Positions 14,968-23,281 of a DNA stretch of 64,000 bases are shown here, piece after piece. A model generated the notes under the pieces. The model worked only from the letters and a program-made list of their open reading frames with translations, ran no database searches and was not told the DNA's origin. The position numbers and the translations under genes are program-made. Each line of letters starts with the position of its first letter. Position 1 is the stretch's first letter. The DNA is from Paenibacillus sp. PK3_47 (GTDB lineage: Bacteria; Bacillota; Bacilli; Paenibacillales; Paenibacillaceae), in the NCBI RefSeq assembly GCF_023520895.1, contig NZ_CP026029.1, forward strand, positions 5,518,001-5,582,000, in the 5' to 3' direction.

Positions 14968-16968
14968 ATGTCAGATCAGGAAGCATGTGGTCGTAAAGAC
15001 AGTCGCATGCTGCTAAAGGAGAACATGCAGTCCGGTGGCGTGATAAGCGACCCCGCAGCATGGCTTAGGGAAACGGATCTTGTGTCCCATGATTTCCCTT
15101 ACGTAGCCCAATTGATTGCAGAAAGCTATGATGAATGGCGCAGACTTTCTGTCCCCCCCTTCGCGGAATCCTGGGACTGGGGTGTTTTGAATTTTGAAGG
15201 CAAATGGATTGAATCTATATATAACGGCAGTAACGGGGAGAGCAGCTGGAAAATGCAATGGGCAGAGGCTTCCGGACTAAGCCTGCTCTCCCGTGAAGTC
15301 TGCACCGCGCGTGAACAGGTGAACGGGGAAACGGTAATGCTTCTAACACTGCCGGTATTTACAAGAGGCCAGGGAGAAATCTTTGCCCTGCTCGGCTGCG
15401 CGATGACCGCTGAACAATATGATCAGGGAGGACGGTATACGGCCGAAGCGATGGCTATGCATTACCAGACCTGTTTTTACCACAGATTTGAGCATCTGTT
15501 TGTGTCTGATCTGGCCGGAGTGCACCAGCATGCCGAGCGGGAGAGCAGCAGGCGTTCCCTGCTGTTCCAGATTGTCCAGCGGATGCATGACAACATAGAT
15601 GTGGATGCTGTGCTTACTGAAGTGATTGAGAGCATCTCGGCTATGTATCCGGCAGCACGGCTTGAGCTTTTTATGTCACAGGATCACCGCAGCACCCACC
15701 CCAAGGTCAAGCCGCTGCCGCTGCGCTGGAAGAAGGATGACGTACGCGGAAGGGCTTTTAAGGAAGGGACCCTTGCCCTTGATTTCGGGGGGGAGAGCTG
15801 CTCCCATGTTGAAATCGGGCTTCCGCTCGGAGGAAAGCAGGGGGTATACGGTGTTTTTCATATGGTAATGGACAAGCCCGCGTTTACTGAAGTGGACCAG
15901 CGGTTTCTGGGTATGGTTGCAGATACGGCGGGGACAGCTTTTGAGAATGCCAAGCTCTATGAACGTTCCAACCAGCTGATCCGTGAGCTGCGCATGAGCA
16001 ATGAGCTGACCCAGCGGCTGAATCAGAGCCTGCGGCTCGGCGATATTTTTCAATATGCGTTTGAAGAGTTGCTGGAGATGTTTGCCGCCGACTACTGCTG
16101 CATCCTGCATATGAATGAAGAGAAGGGCGGACTTGAGGCTATCGCCTGCAATTACCACCCTCTGCGGAATGAAATGATCTCAACGGGGGACGGCATCGGC
16201 GGCAAAGTCTACAGTACAGGCGAACCGGTCATTCTGTCGGACTATTCGGCAGCAGGGGGGCCACCCTCCAGGCTAATGGATGCGACCTCCTCACAGTCAA
16301 TGATTGCCACACCGCTGAATGTGGGCGGGGAAGTGCGCGGGGCGATTATACTTACGCACAGGGAAGCCCATTATTTCTCCTATGACAGCTTCAGGCTGCT
16401 GCAGGCAATGGCAGGGCATATCGGACTTGCCGTAGGCAATGCCAGACTGCATGCAGAGGTGCGGTATCTGGCCAACCGTGACAGCCTGACAGGGCTGTAT
16501 GCGCGTCATTACCTTGATGAAGAGATTAAGGAAAGACAGACCAAGGACTTCTGCGGCTCGCTGATTGTGGTAGACATTGATCAGTTCAAGCTGGTCAACG
16601 ACACCTACGGCCACCAGAAAGGCGACAAAATCCTGAAGCAGGTCAGCGAGATTGTAAAAACCTCGATCCGCCAGGGGGATATCGCTGCAAGATGGGGCGG
16701 CGAAGAGCTCGCGGTGTATCTGCCCCAGCTTGGAGTGCAGCAGGCTGTTTTTGTAGCTGAACGGATCCGCAAGCGGGTGATGGGGGAGACGGAACCCCGG
16801 GTTACCGTATCCTGCGGGATCGCGGAATGGAGCTGGACGGATGACCGTGTGAGCGTGGAATCCCTCTTTTACCGGGCCGATATGGCGCTCTATGAAGCGA
16901 AGAACAACGGCCGCAACCAGGTCGTCATTGACAAAAGAACAGATAATGCGAAGAATCCTTTGGCTTAG
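14968..16968 (+). CDS. GAF-GGDEF diguanylate cyclase
   Basis: The 666-residue soluble protein has an N-terminal region without clear family features (1-185), a GAF-like region (about 200-325), a second GAF domain (about 340-490) and a C-terminal GGDEF domain. The active-site loop is RWGGEEL, and NRDSLTGLYARHYLD and VVDIDQFKLVNDTYGHQKGD mark the domain start and Mg/GTP sites. An RQGD sequence five residues ahead of GGEEL is the product-inhibition I-site, so the enzyme should make cyclic di-GMP and be feedback controlled. There is no membrane segment, so GAF domains would sense a cytoplasmic ligand. The ATG follows AAAGGGGAACCTCTT. The gene is monocistronic and ends in its own terminator. Confidence 0.92.
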   Translation: MSDQEACGRKDSRMLLKENMQSGGVISDPAAWLRETDLVSHDFPYVAQLIAESYDEWRRLSVPPFAESWDWGVLNFEGKWIESIYNGSNGESSWKMQWAEASGLSLLSREVCTAREQVNGETVMLLTLPVFTRGQGEIFALLGCAMTAEQYDQGGRYTAEAMAMHYQTCFYHRFEHLFVSDLAGVHQHAERESSRRSLLFQIVQRMHDNIDVDAVLTEVIESISAMYPAARLELFMSQDHRSTHPKVKPLPLRWKKDDVRGRAFKEGTLALDFGGESCSHVEIGLPLGGKQGVYGVFHMVMDKPAFTEVDQRFLGMVADTAGTAFENAKLYERSNQLIRELRMSNELTQRLNQSLRLGDIFQYAFEELLEMFAADYCCILHMNEEKGGLEAIACNYHPLRNEMISTGDGIGGKVYSTGEPVILSDYSAAGGPPSRLMDATSSQSMIATPLNVGGEVRGAIILTHREAHYFSYDSFRLLQAMAGHIGLAVGNARLHAEVRYLANRDSLTGLYARHYLDEEIKERQTKDFCGSLIVVDIDQFKLVNDTYGHQKGDKILKQVSEIVKTSIRQGDIAARWGGEELAVYLPQLGVQQAVFVAERIRKRVMGETEPRVTVSCGIAEWSWTDDRVSVESLFYRADMALYEAKNNGRNQVVIDKRTDNAKNPLA

Positions 16969-16988
16969 GCCGGAAGGGTTCTTTTTTT
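16951..16988 (+). terminator. Terminator overlapping the end of the GGDEF gene
   Basis: AAGAATCCTT (16951-16960, still coding) pairs with AAGGGTTCTT (16974-16983), with one T-G wobble, and is followed by seven T residues. Confidence 0.75.
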
Positions 16989-17067
16989 ACTTTGAGATAT
17001 ATTAAAGGAATAATACTGAAACGACGGGTTAGATGCTCGCCTTCGCATAGCCGTCTCTTTTTCAGGA

Positions 17068-17253
17068 TTAGTGGAATTTCTCCTTCTAATACTCGATAAA
17101 AAGCTGAGAATACGATGGCAGCAGGAAAAACTCCACTTAAATCTGTCCATTTCCTCTCCAGAGGCAGAATTACCCGGAAACAGACGGAGAATTTCCAACT
17201 AATTAACGTGAAGTACTAAAAAAGCTGAAATCAGGTGGAGAAATTCCAACTAA
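17068..17253. repeat. Degenerate intergenic repeats, GGAGAAATTCCAACTAA family
   Basis: This 413-base gap without a gene holds related 16-17-base motifs: inverted at 17068-17083 (TTAGTGGAATTTCTCC), direct at 17186-17202 and 17237-17253, and a diverged direct copy at 17124-17140. The last direct copy and the diverged one are each preceded by AAAAAGCTGA. No ORF or promoter explains them. Confidence 0.6.
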
Positions 17254-17382
17254 GCTTAGGAGCGTACCACCATACACAATTTATATAAAAATTCCGTTTC
17301 CGTATAACCTCTGCCCGCCGGGTAACCCTATAAGGGATGGTCACTTTAGAAAATATACTCGGAACGGGAAGGCCTGAATGCC

Positions 17383-18252
17383 ATGAAAAAATCTGTATTC
17401 CTCCGCAAGGCGGCAGGAGCTGTTGTCCTGATAGTATGCTGCTTGTATACCGGGGGCTGCGGGGTCACCGGGAACAAGCCGGCTGATGAAGACCTGAGCC
17501 TTGTGCTGGCCGGGATGGACGGCAGTGATCATGTATCTTTTGAAGGGGCGGCAGGCCTCTTGATCGGCGGCAGGACAGTCGCGGAATCGGCACTATACTA
17601 TGGAGGCAAAATTGAAGATCACAACAAGGTAAGCCTGCATACTTTATTGCCGGACAGCCAAGAACAGCCGAAGACAGCAGGGACCGCGGACATACAGCAT
17701 TTTGAACAGAGCCATCCTGCAGCACCGTCCTATTACACACGCCTGGAAAAAAAAGACGGGGCATGGGCCATGCTGTCATCCGCACCTGAGGAGATGGAGA
17801 GCAATCCGCTGCCTGCATTGAATCCCCTGGGCCAGCTTGAAGAATTGGAGGCCAGGAAGAACCAGGTGACAGAGGAAAGCGGTGCGGCCAGAGGCACCAA
17901 AACACTGCGCATAGAGCTGACTCCGGCAGAAGCCAGAGCGCAGCTTACTGATGAGCTGGAAAGCCGGATGCAGGCGATCCGCCCCGCAGATGCCGGCTTG
18001 AAGACACAGGAAGGTGAAAGTCAGCCGCCGGAGGTGACAAAGGCACTGAACGGCTTATGGGAGCAGAAGAACACGGAACTGCTGCAAAAGCTGGAGCAGG
18101 CCGACATCCGGTCCGTCTATTACCTGAAGGTGGACACGAGATATAACCGGCCCAAAAGGCTGACTTGGACCCGGACGGTGAGCTACCCCGGTGCACAGGA
18201 AGCCGATGAGGAGACCTATGTGACCAAAGTGGATTTTTACGGCTACCGGTAA
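17383..18252 (+). CDS. Putative lipoprotein, function unknown
   Basis: I do not recognise this 289-residue protein. It starts with a typical signal (MKKSVFLRKAAGAVVLIVCC) and an atypical lipobox TGGC with Cys26, so it is probably exported and lipid-anchored. The mature part is charged and helical, with stretches such as ELTPAEARAQLTDELESR. It ends in a beta-rich segment (YYLKVDTRYNRPKRLTWTR). The layout resembles lipoproteins thought to be carried by the outer face of Firmicute membranes, but no family is assigned. The ribosome binding site (GGGAAGG) is weak and distant. It precedes the aminopeptidase gene, which has its own promoter. Confidence 0.7.
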   Translation: MKKSVFLRKAAGAVVLIVCCLYTGGCGVTGNKPADEDLSLVLAGMDGSDHVSFEGAAGLLIGGRTVAESALYYGGKIEDHNKVSLHTLLPDSQEQPKTAGTADIQHFEQSHPAAPSYYTRLEKKDGAWAMLSSAPEEMESNPLPALNPLGQLEELEARKNQVTEESGAARGTKTLRIELTPAEARAQLTDELESRMQAIRPADAGLKTQEGESQPPEVTKALNGLWEQKNTELLQKLEQADIRSVYYLKVDTRYNRPKRLTWTRTVSYPGAQEADEETYVTKVDFYGYR

Positions 18253-18277
18253 AAAAACGCCAGCAGGGGAGAAAACC

Positions 18278-18305
18278 TTGCGCTCTCTAGAGGGCGTGCT
18301 ACAAT
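18278..18305 (+). promoter_or_regulatory. Candidate sigma-A promoter of the aminopeptidase gene
   Basis: TTGCGC (18278-18283) and TACAAT (18300-18305) are 16 bases apart, 43 bases before the start codon. The inverted repeat CTCTCTAGAG lies in the spacer. Confidence 0.55.
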
Positions 18306-18348
18306 ATAACGGTATGTTTATTTTAAGCATGAGGAAGGAAGAGAGAAT

Positions 18349-19464
18349 ATGAAGGACCCAAGAATCCAGAAGCTGGCGGAAAACCTTGTCGGTTATTCCG
18401 TTAATGTGCAGCCGGGCGAGAACGTGCTCGTCGAAATGATCGGCAGCGAAAGAGATTTAATCAAAGCGGTTGTAGAGGAAGTCGGCAAGGCCGGAGGACG
18501 TGCATTCGTGCAGCTCACCGACCGTACGGTTCTGCGCAGCATGCTCAAATATGCCACTCCTGAGAGCCTGACCACATGGGCGGAAATCGACCTGAACCGG
18601 ATGAAGCAGATGGACTGCTATATCGGCATCCGTGCCGGGGAGAATGTCAACGATCTGGCTGATGTGCCGGAAGAGAACATGAAGCTCTACAATTCCCTTT
18701 ATTCGCATCCGGTACATAGTGAACAGCGCGTAAAGCATACGAAATGGGTGGTGCTGCGCTATCCGAATGCAAGTATGGCCCAGCTGGCCAATACGACAAC
18801 AGAAGCGTTTGAAGACTTTTACTTCGAGGTCTGCAATCTGGATTACGCCAAAATGGACAGAGCCCAGGATGCACTCGCTGATCTTATGCGCAGAACGGAT
18901 AAGGTCCGCATTTCAGGTCCGGGAACCGAGCTGTCCTTCTCCATTAAAGGAATCGGTGCCGAGAAATGCTCCGGCCAAAAAAATATTCCGGACGGCGAAG
19001 TATACAGTGCTCCGGTCCGCGATTCCGTAAACGGTACAATCAGCTACAATGCAGCGACACTGTATAACGGAATAACCTTCGAGAACGTGAAGTTCAAATT
19101 CGAGAACGGCAAAATTGTGGAAGCGACCAGCAATGACACCGCACGCCTGAACGAGATTCTGGATTCCGACGACGGTGCGCGCCACATCGGGGAATTTGCA
19201 ATCGGCTTTAACCCGTATATCCTGCATCCGATGAAGGACATCCTGTTCGACGAGAAAATTGCCGGGAGCCTGCACTTTACTCCGGGACAGGCATATGATG
19301 TTACAGACAACGGCAACCGCTCCTCGATCCACTGGGATCTGGTGCTGATCCAGCGTCCGGAATACGGCGGCGGAGAGATTTATTTTGATGATGTACTGAT
19401 CCGTAAGGACGGAATCTTTGTTCTGCCGGAACTTGAAGGTCTGAATCCGGAAAATCTGAAATAA
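18349..19464 (+). CDS. M29-family aminopeptidase (AmpS type)
   Basis: The 371-residue cytoplasmic enzyme resembles the thermophilic M29 metallo-aminopeptidases (AmpS, PepS, aminopeptidase T). These release N-terminal residues and use two divalent metals. Family features are the KLAENLVGYSVNVQPGENVLVE start, the ISGPGTELSFSIKG and IPDGEVYSAP segments, and the C-terminal GEFAIGFNP and SIHWDLV segments with metal-binding Glu, His and Asp. Length is slightly below the 410 residues typical of AmpS. GGAAGGAAGAGAG precedes the ATG. It appears to be transcribed alone. Confidence 0.9.
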   Translation: MKDPRIQKLAENLVGYSVNVQPGENVLVEMIGSERDLIKAVVEEVGKAGGRAFVQLTDRTVLRSMLKYATPESLTTWAEIDLNRMKQMDCYIGIRAGENVNDLADVPEENMKLYNSLYSHPVHSEQRVKHTKWVVLRYPNASMAQLANTTTEAFEDFYFEVCNLDYAKMDRAQDALADLMRRTDKVRISGPGTELSFSIKGIGAEKCSGQKNIPDGEVYSAPVRDSVNGTISYNAATLYNGITFENVKFKFENGKIVEATSNDTARLNEILDSDDGARHIGEFAIGFNPYILHPMKDILFDEKIAGSLHFTPGQAYDVTDNGNRSSIHWDLVLIQRPEYGGGEIYFDDVLIRKDGIFVLPELEGLNPENLK

Positions 19465-19497
19465 ATTTTAAGGAGTTTTGCATTTTAAGAAAACGAC

Positions 19498-19527
19498 TTG
19501 CACGAGTAAGCGGATTCAAGGTATCAT
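19498..19527 (+). promoter_or_regulatory. Candidate promoter of the HPr-like gene
   Basis: TTGCAC (19498-19503) and TATCAT (19522-19527) are 18 bases apart. The same two hexamers are proposed for ccpA, there with a 17-base spacer. Confidence 0.5.
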
Positions 19528-19578
19528 GTAATTGTTTATATAAGACTTATGTTCATATCAAGTTGCGGAGGGATTCTT

Positions 19579-19824
19579 ATGTCCAGTAACAATGCGGCAA
19601 TCGTCGATATTGCCCAAACAGCAGGCCGGTTCAATTCATCAATCGTTCTTCAGGCGGACAACAAGTACATTGATGTTAAGAGTATCCTTGGATTGTTCAC
19701 TACACTGGTTTCCAGCCAAAGCTACGAGCTTCATGTTCACGGCACGGATGCTGAAGAAGCCAAGAAGGCAATGAGCGAAGTATTTTCCAAACACGGCTTG
19801 AATTTTACAGTTGTTGCAGAGTAA
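19579..19824 (+). CDS. HPr-like protein without the phospho-acceptor histidine
   Basis: The 81-residue protein aligns with HPr from about HPr residue 12 onward: QTAGRFNSSIVL with QTASKYDADVNL, and VKSILGLFTTLV with LKSIMGVMSLGI. The first beta strand and the GIHARPA loop are absent. Asn4 falls where His15 should be, so it cannot act as a PTS carrier. Ser35 occupies the place of regulatory Ser46. B. subtilis Crh, which has Gln15 and works only with CcpA, is a precedent. A role as a Crh-like effector is inference. The ATG at 19579 follows GCGGAGGGA; the frame is open ten codons further but that part does not resemble HPr. It is a single gene with its own terminator. Confidence 0.8.
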   Translation: MSSNNAAIVDIAQTAGRFNSSIVLQADNKYIDVKSILGLFTTLVSSQSYELHVHGTDAEEAKKAMSEVFSKHGLNFTVVAE

Positions 19825-19840
19825 TACTAATATCCGGAAG

Positions 19841-19870
19841 ACGTCCTGCCACTGACGGCAGGGCGTTTTT
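19841..19870 (+). terminator. Terminator of the HPr-like gene
   Basis: The stem ACGTCCTGCC / GGCAGGGCGT is followed by T residues. Confidence 0.85.
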
Positions 19871-19891
19871 AATATATTAAAAACTGCATTC

Positions 19892-19920
19892 TTGTATTGG
19901 TTACCGATTTCGACTAATAT
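19892..19920 (+). promoter_or_regulatory. Candidate promoter of ylaN
   Basis: TTGTAT (19892-19897) and TAATAT (19915-19920) are 17 bases apart and 53 bases ahead of the ylaN start. Confidence 0.45.
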
Positions 19921-19972
19921 TAAATAAAATAGCATTAGCAGCAGTAACTTTTGGACATGGGGGGGAAATTGC

Positions 19973-20275
19973 ATGACTTCATCGGATTTGCAGGAACAGC
20001 TTAACCAAAAAGCGATCACTCTTCTACAAGAAGATGCCGATAAAATTCAGAAGCTCATCGAAGTACAGATGGAGAACCTGGCGACTCGTTACTGCCCTCT
20101 CTATGAGGAAGTGCTCGATACCCAGATGTACGGCTTCTCCAGAGAAGTCGATTTTGCAGTCAGAGCGGGACTCGTTCCGGAAACCACCGGCAAGACGGTG
20201 CTGAGCGAGCTGGAACGCAATTTGGCTGTACTCTATGAAGCTCTGAACAAGAAAGCGGAAGAGCGCGAGATGTAA
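19973..20275 (+). CDS. ylaN: YlaN (UPF0358/DUF1507) protein
   Basis: The 100-residue helical protein matches YlaN of B. subtilis along its length. YlaN is a small cytoplasmic protein that is needed when iron is scarce and has been linked to control of Fur. Conserved blocks are AITLLQEDADKIQKLIEVQM, CPLYEEVLDTQMYGFSREV and LERNLAVLYEAL. GGGGGGAAATTGC precedes the ATG. In B. subtilis ylaN lies beside ftsW. Here ftsW is close by but on the other strand, with the antiporter and asp23 genes between. Confidence 0.9.
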   Translation: MTSSDLQEQLNQKAITLLQEDADKIQKLIEVQMENLATRYCPLYEEVLDTQMYGFSREVDFAVRAGLVPETTGKTVLSELERNLAVLYEALNKKAEEREM

Positions 20276-20298
20276 ACGGCAAGTCTCATCCATTCATA

Positions 20299-20341
20299 AA
20301 AACGCACATAAGGACCATTTGGTCTCTCATGTGCGTTTTTT
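20299..20341. terminator. Bidirectional terminator between ylaN and the antiporter
   Basis: An 11-bp stem AAAACGCACAT / ATGTGCGTTTT with T residues on both sides lies between convergent genes. Confidence 0.88.
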
Positions 20342-20364
20342 TTAAGTCCGCGATCACCGATTGA

Positions 20365-21435
20365 TTAGACGAGGAAAAAGGAGACACCCAAAATCAAATA
20401 TACGGCGAGCAGTAAAAGTCCCTCGTACCAGTTGGTCTGTCCGTCCTGTATGATCGATTTGGCAATGAATACTGAAACAGCTATAGCGACGATTTCAATA
20501 ATTGTAAAGACGATATCCATCGTGTTGCCCATAAAGTAGCTGGCAAAAATCAGTACCGGGGCGACAAACAGTGCGATCTGCAGACTGCTTCCTACCGCAA
20601 TTTCTACGGCTGCGCCGATCTTGTTCTTCATAGCCAGCATGATTGCAGCGCTGTGTTCAGCAGCGTTACCGATGATCGCTACCAGGAAGGCGCCGACAAA
20701 CAGTTCGCTGAATCCGAAGCGTTCGGTCAGTGTTTCCAGCGTGCCGACCAGCCACTCACTGACAAAGGCGACCATAACTGTGGCCAGAATCAGATACAGA
20801 ATCGATTTGTTCCGGGACCAGACGGGAGGATGTTCATTAGGCAGTTCCTCGGCGTTGTCATCCGTGACATCGGCCAGGTATTTTTTGTGTGTAATCATGG
20901 AGAAGATCAGCCAGGCTATGTAGGAGGCTATCAGCAGTCCTGCAACGACTAGACTCAATACTTCTGTGTCCTGCTCCGTAATGGAATGGGTGTTGAAGAA
21001 CATTGCCGGTACAAAAAGAGCGATCACGGCAACAATCATCAGTGAACCGTTCAGCCCGGCGAGTGTCACGTTGAAGTTCTGAACCTTGAATTTCAGGCCG
21101 CCGGCAAAAATACTCAGACCGAGGACGAGCAGCAGATTGCCGATAATGGAGCCGGTGAGGCTGGCTTTGACCATGTCGAACAGCCCTTCCTTCACCAGGA
21201 AGAAGGCGATAATCAGCTCCGCTGCATTGCCGAAGGTGGCATTAAGAAAGCCGCCCAGTCTCTGGCCGGCATAGTGGGCTACACTCTCTGTCGCCCGGCC
21301 GAGAAAACCGGCTACAAAGATGACGGCGACAGCCGACAGCACGAATTGAAGCGTGTGGTCCCAGGCTGCATAGTGGGCGATAGCGCTAAGCAGAAAAGTG
21401 GTGACCAGAAGCGCTGGAGAAATCCATTTTTTCAT
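20365..21435 (-). CDS. Calcium/proton antiporter of the CaCA family (ChaA/YfkE type)
   Basis: The 356-residue membrane protein has about eleven hydrophobic segments in two inverted halves. Each half carries the CaCA alpha repeat with acidic ion-binding residues: GNAAELIIAFFLVKEG in the first and GNAAEHSAAIMLAMKN in the second. A hydrophilic loop with acidic residues (DVTDDNAEELPNEH) separates the halves. It should export Ca2+ (possibly Na+ or K+) in exchange for protons. The ORF is open from 21474, but the ATG at 21435 is preferred because GGAG lies upstream and this gives the usual length of the B. subtilis homologue YfkE. It is transcribed alone. Confidence 0.92.
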   Translation of the reverse strand: MKKWISPALLVTTFLLSAIAHYAAWDHTLQFVLSAVAVIFVAGFLGRATESVAHYAGQRLGGFLNATFGNAAELIIAFFLVKEGLFDMVKASLTGSIIGNLLLVLGLSIFAGGLKFKVQNFNVTLAGLNGSLMIVAVIALFVPAMFFNTHSITEQDTEVLSLVVAGLLIASYIAWLIFSMITHKKYLADVTDDNAEELPNEHPPVWSRNKSILYLILATVMVAFVSEWLVGTLETLTERFGFSELFVGAFLVAIIGNAAEHSAAIMLAMKNKIGAAVEIAVGSSLQIALFVAPVLIFASYFMGNTMDIVFTIIEIVAIAVSVFIAKSIIQDGQTNWYEGLLLLAVYLILGVSFFLV

Positions 21436-21528
21436 GACAGGAACACTCCAATCTATATGTAAGGTTAAATTCATATCTCAATATACCCAATTCCATGCGG
21501 AGTGTAAACGGAATTGAGATAAAGTCAT

Positions 21529-21558
21529 TTGCTTTTTAGCCTGTTTTCGAATTACAAT
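21529..21558 (+). promoter_or_regulatory. Candidate promoter of the Asp23 gene
   Basis: TTGCTT (21529-21534) and TACAAT (21553-21558) are 18 bases apart, ending 30 bases before the start codon. Confidence 0.5.
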
Positions 21559-21588
21559 AATTGATAATGAGTGTAGGGGGGATATGGC

Positions 21589-21954
21589 ATGGCAGAACAA
21601 CTTCAACTTGAAATGGGAAATATACGGATATCGAATGACGTCGTCTCCAAGATTGCCGGATTGGCAGCCCTGGAGACTCCGGGTATTGCAGCCATGTCAG
21701 GCGGCTTGTCAGAAGGCTGGGCGAAGCGCCTAAGCGGCAAGAACGTGCAGAAGGGCGTTACCGTTGAAGTGGGACAGCTGGAAGCTGCAGTGGATTTGCG
21801 GATTATCGTTCTTTATGAGACCCCGATCCACGAGGTGTGCCGGATGCTTCAGCAGAATGTACGCGAGGCTGTGGAGAGCATGACAGGCCTTCACATTGTA
21901 GAAGTGAATGTCAAAGTGGAAGGCGTTGCCTTCAAGAATGACGAGATTTCCTAA
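21589..21954 (+). CDS. Asp23/Gls24 family envelope stress protein
   Basis: The 121-residue protein is a typical Asp23/Gls24 member (B. subtilis YloU and YqhY). Conserved blocks are ISNDVVSKIAGLAALETPGI, the KGVTVEV turn, VDLRIIVLYETPIHEV and the C-terminal VNVKVEGV. These proteins sit near the membrane and are tied to envelope stress and, for YqhY, to acetyl-CoA carboxylase control. The internal MSGGLSEGWAKRLSG segment looks nearer to YqhY than to YloU. GGGGGG precedes the ATG. The gene is monocistronic. The yloU copy usually found between rpmB and yloV is missing from that place in this window. Confidence 0.9.
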   Translation: MAEQLQLEMGNIRISNDVVSKIAGLAALETPGIAAMSGGLSEGWAKRLSGKNVQKGVTVEVGQLEAAVDLRIIVLYETPIHEVCRMLQQNVREAVESMTGLHIVEVNVKVEGVAFKNDEIS

Positions 21955-21983
21955 GCGCTGAGACGCTGCGGGAACAAATGCGG

Positions 21984-22022
21984 AAAAAGGCAGTCCGGGA
22001 ACATTATCCGGACTGCCTTTTT
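21984..22022. terminator. Bidirectional terminator between asp23 and ftsW
   Basis: A 15-bp stem (AAAAAGGCAGTCCGG with CCGGACTGCCTTTTT) lies between convergent genes. Confidence 0.9.
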
Positions 22023-22039
22023 CAAATTAAATATCCCTA

Positions 22040-23281
22040 TTAGCGGGTACGGCGTCTTACAGTCGTTACTGACTTTGTCACTTCCTCTTTGGCAGGCTTG
22101 CCGGTCTCTCTGGAAATGCTGAGCATGATGCCCATACACAGCATGGTTACCAGGAGGGAAGAGCCGCCATAGCTGATGAACGGCAGTGTAACGCCTGTTA
22201 ACGGGATGGTTTTGGTAACCCCGCCGATATTGACGAAGGCCTGAATGGCGATCAGCCCCATAATCCCTATGCCGACCAGGGTGCCGAAAGGATCGGTACA
22301 CCGCAGTGCGATCAGAATGCCCCGCCAAATAAAATACAGATACAGCAGCAAAAAGATAGAGGTTCCTATAAAGCCGAATTCTTCACCGATCACGGCAAAG
22401 ATAAAGTCTGTATACGGATAAGGCAGGTAATGCAGCTTCTGCACGCTTTGACCAAAGCCGGAGCCGCCTGTTCCTCCTTCACCCAGGGCAGTCAGTGACT
22501 GGACAATGTTGTACCCGTCACCCTGGGCATCTTCAAACGGATCCAGAAAGGCTGATATACGGCCTTTACGGTAATCCTCCTGGACAACGACTTCCCCGGC
22601 AGATGGTGACAGGGAGTCAATGGCTGTCTTGGCTCCCAGGACAATGCCGACACCCAGAACAAGCAGCGCAATTGAAGCCAGAATATGCTTCATGCTGGCA
22701 CCGCCCGCATAAATGACAAGCCCGCTTGTCGCTACCAGGATGAGGCAGGAGCCGAGATCCGGCTGCATCATGATCAGTCCGGCTACAATTCCGACAATAA
22801 CCATCACCGGTATGTATCCTGTCCGCAAATCTCTCAGCCGTTCGCCTTTTTTGGTAATCAGGGCAGCCAGATAGAGGATGATCGAGATTTTGGCCAGCTC
22901 GGTAGGCTGAATCCCCAGCTTACCGATGCTCAGCCAGCTTCGTGCACCGTTAATCCGCTCTGCAGAAGCTACGATCAGCAGAAGTATCAAAGTAAGGAGA
23001 AAGATCGGCGCATACCATTTCTTGAATTTGCTGTAATGAATATTCATTACGGTGAACATCACAAAGGTTCCCAGGGCGACCCAGATTACCTGTTTCTTCA
23101 CAAAATATAAGGGATCATTTCCAAACTTTTCGTTGGCAAGCGTCAGGCTGGAGCTGGAACTGAACACCATCACCAGTCCGAAGCCGACAAGCAGCAAAGT
23201 AAGGATCAGCAGCTGGAAATCGGGCGTTCCTCTTTTGGGCAGGCTGACTTTTTTGGTTGTCTTTCCCTTCGCGGCACTCAA
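22040..23281 (-). CDS. ftsW: SEDS-family peptidoglycan polymerase FtsW/SpoVE
   Basis: The 413-residue protein has ten hydrophobic segments and the SEDS signatures: GARSWLSIG, QPTELAKI, MMQPDLG, a long outer loop with ISAFLDPF, GSGFGQSVQKLHYLP, FIFAVIGEEFGF and the C-terminal LPFISYGGSSLLV. SEDS proteins polymerise lipid II with a class B PBP. FtsW acts at the septum, SpoVE in spore cortex and RodA in side walls. GIQPTELAK and KLHYLP favour FtsW/SpoVE over RodA. The closeness of ylaN supports FtsW. The ATG overlaps the TGA of the yugN-like gene by four bases, so translation is probably coupled. Confidence 0.92.
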   Translation of the reverse strand: MSAAKGKTTKKVSLPKRGTPDFQLLILTLLLVGFGLVMVFSSSSSLTLANEKFGNDPLYFVKKQVIWVALGTFVMFTVMNIHYSKFKKWYAPIFLLTLILLLIVASAERINGARSWLSIGKLGIQPTELAKISIILYLAALITKKGERLRDLRTGYIPVMVIVGIVAGLIMMQPDLGSCLILVATSGLVIYAGGASMKHILASIALLVLGVGIVLGAKTAIDSLSPSAGEVVVQEDYRKGRISAFLDPFEDAQGDGYNIVQSLTALGEGGTGGSGFGQSVQKLHYLPYPYTDFIFAVIGEEFGFIGTSIFLLLYLYFIWRGILIALRCTDPFGTLVGIGIMGLIAIQAFVNIGGVTKTIPLTGVTLPFISYGGSSLLVTMLCMGIMLSISRETGKPAKEEVTKSVTTVRRRTR

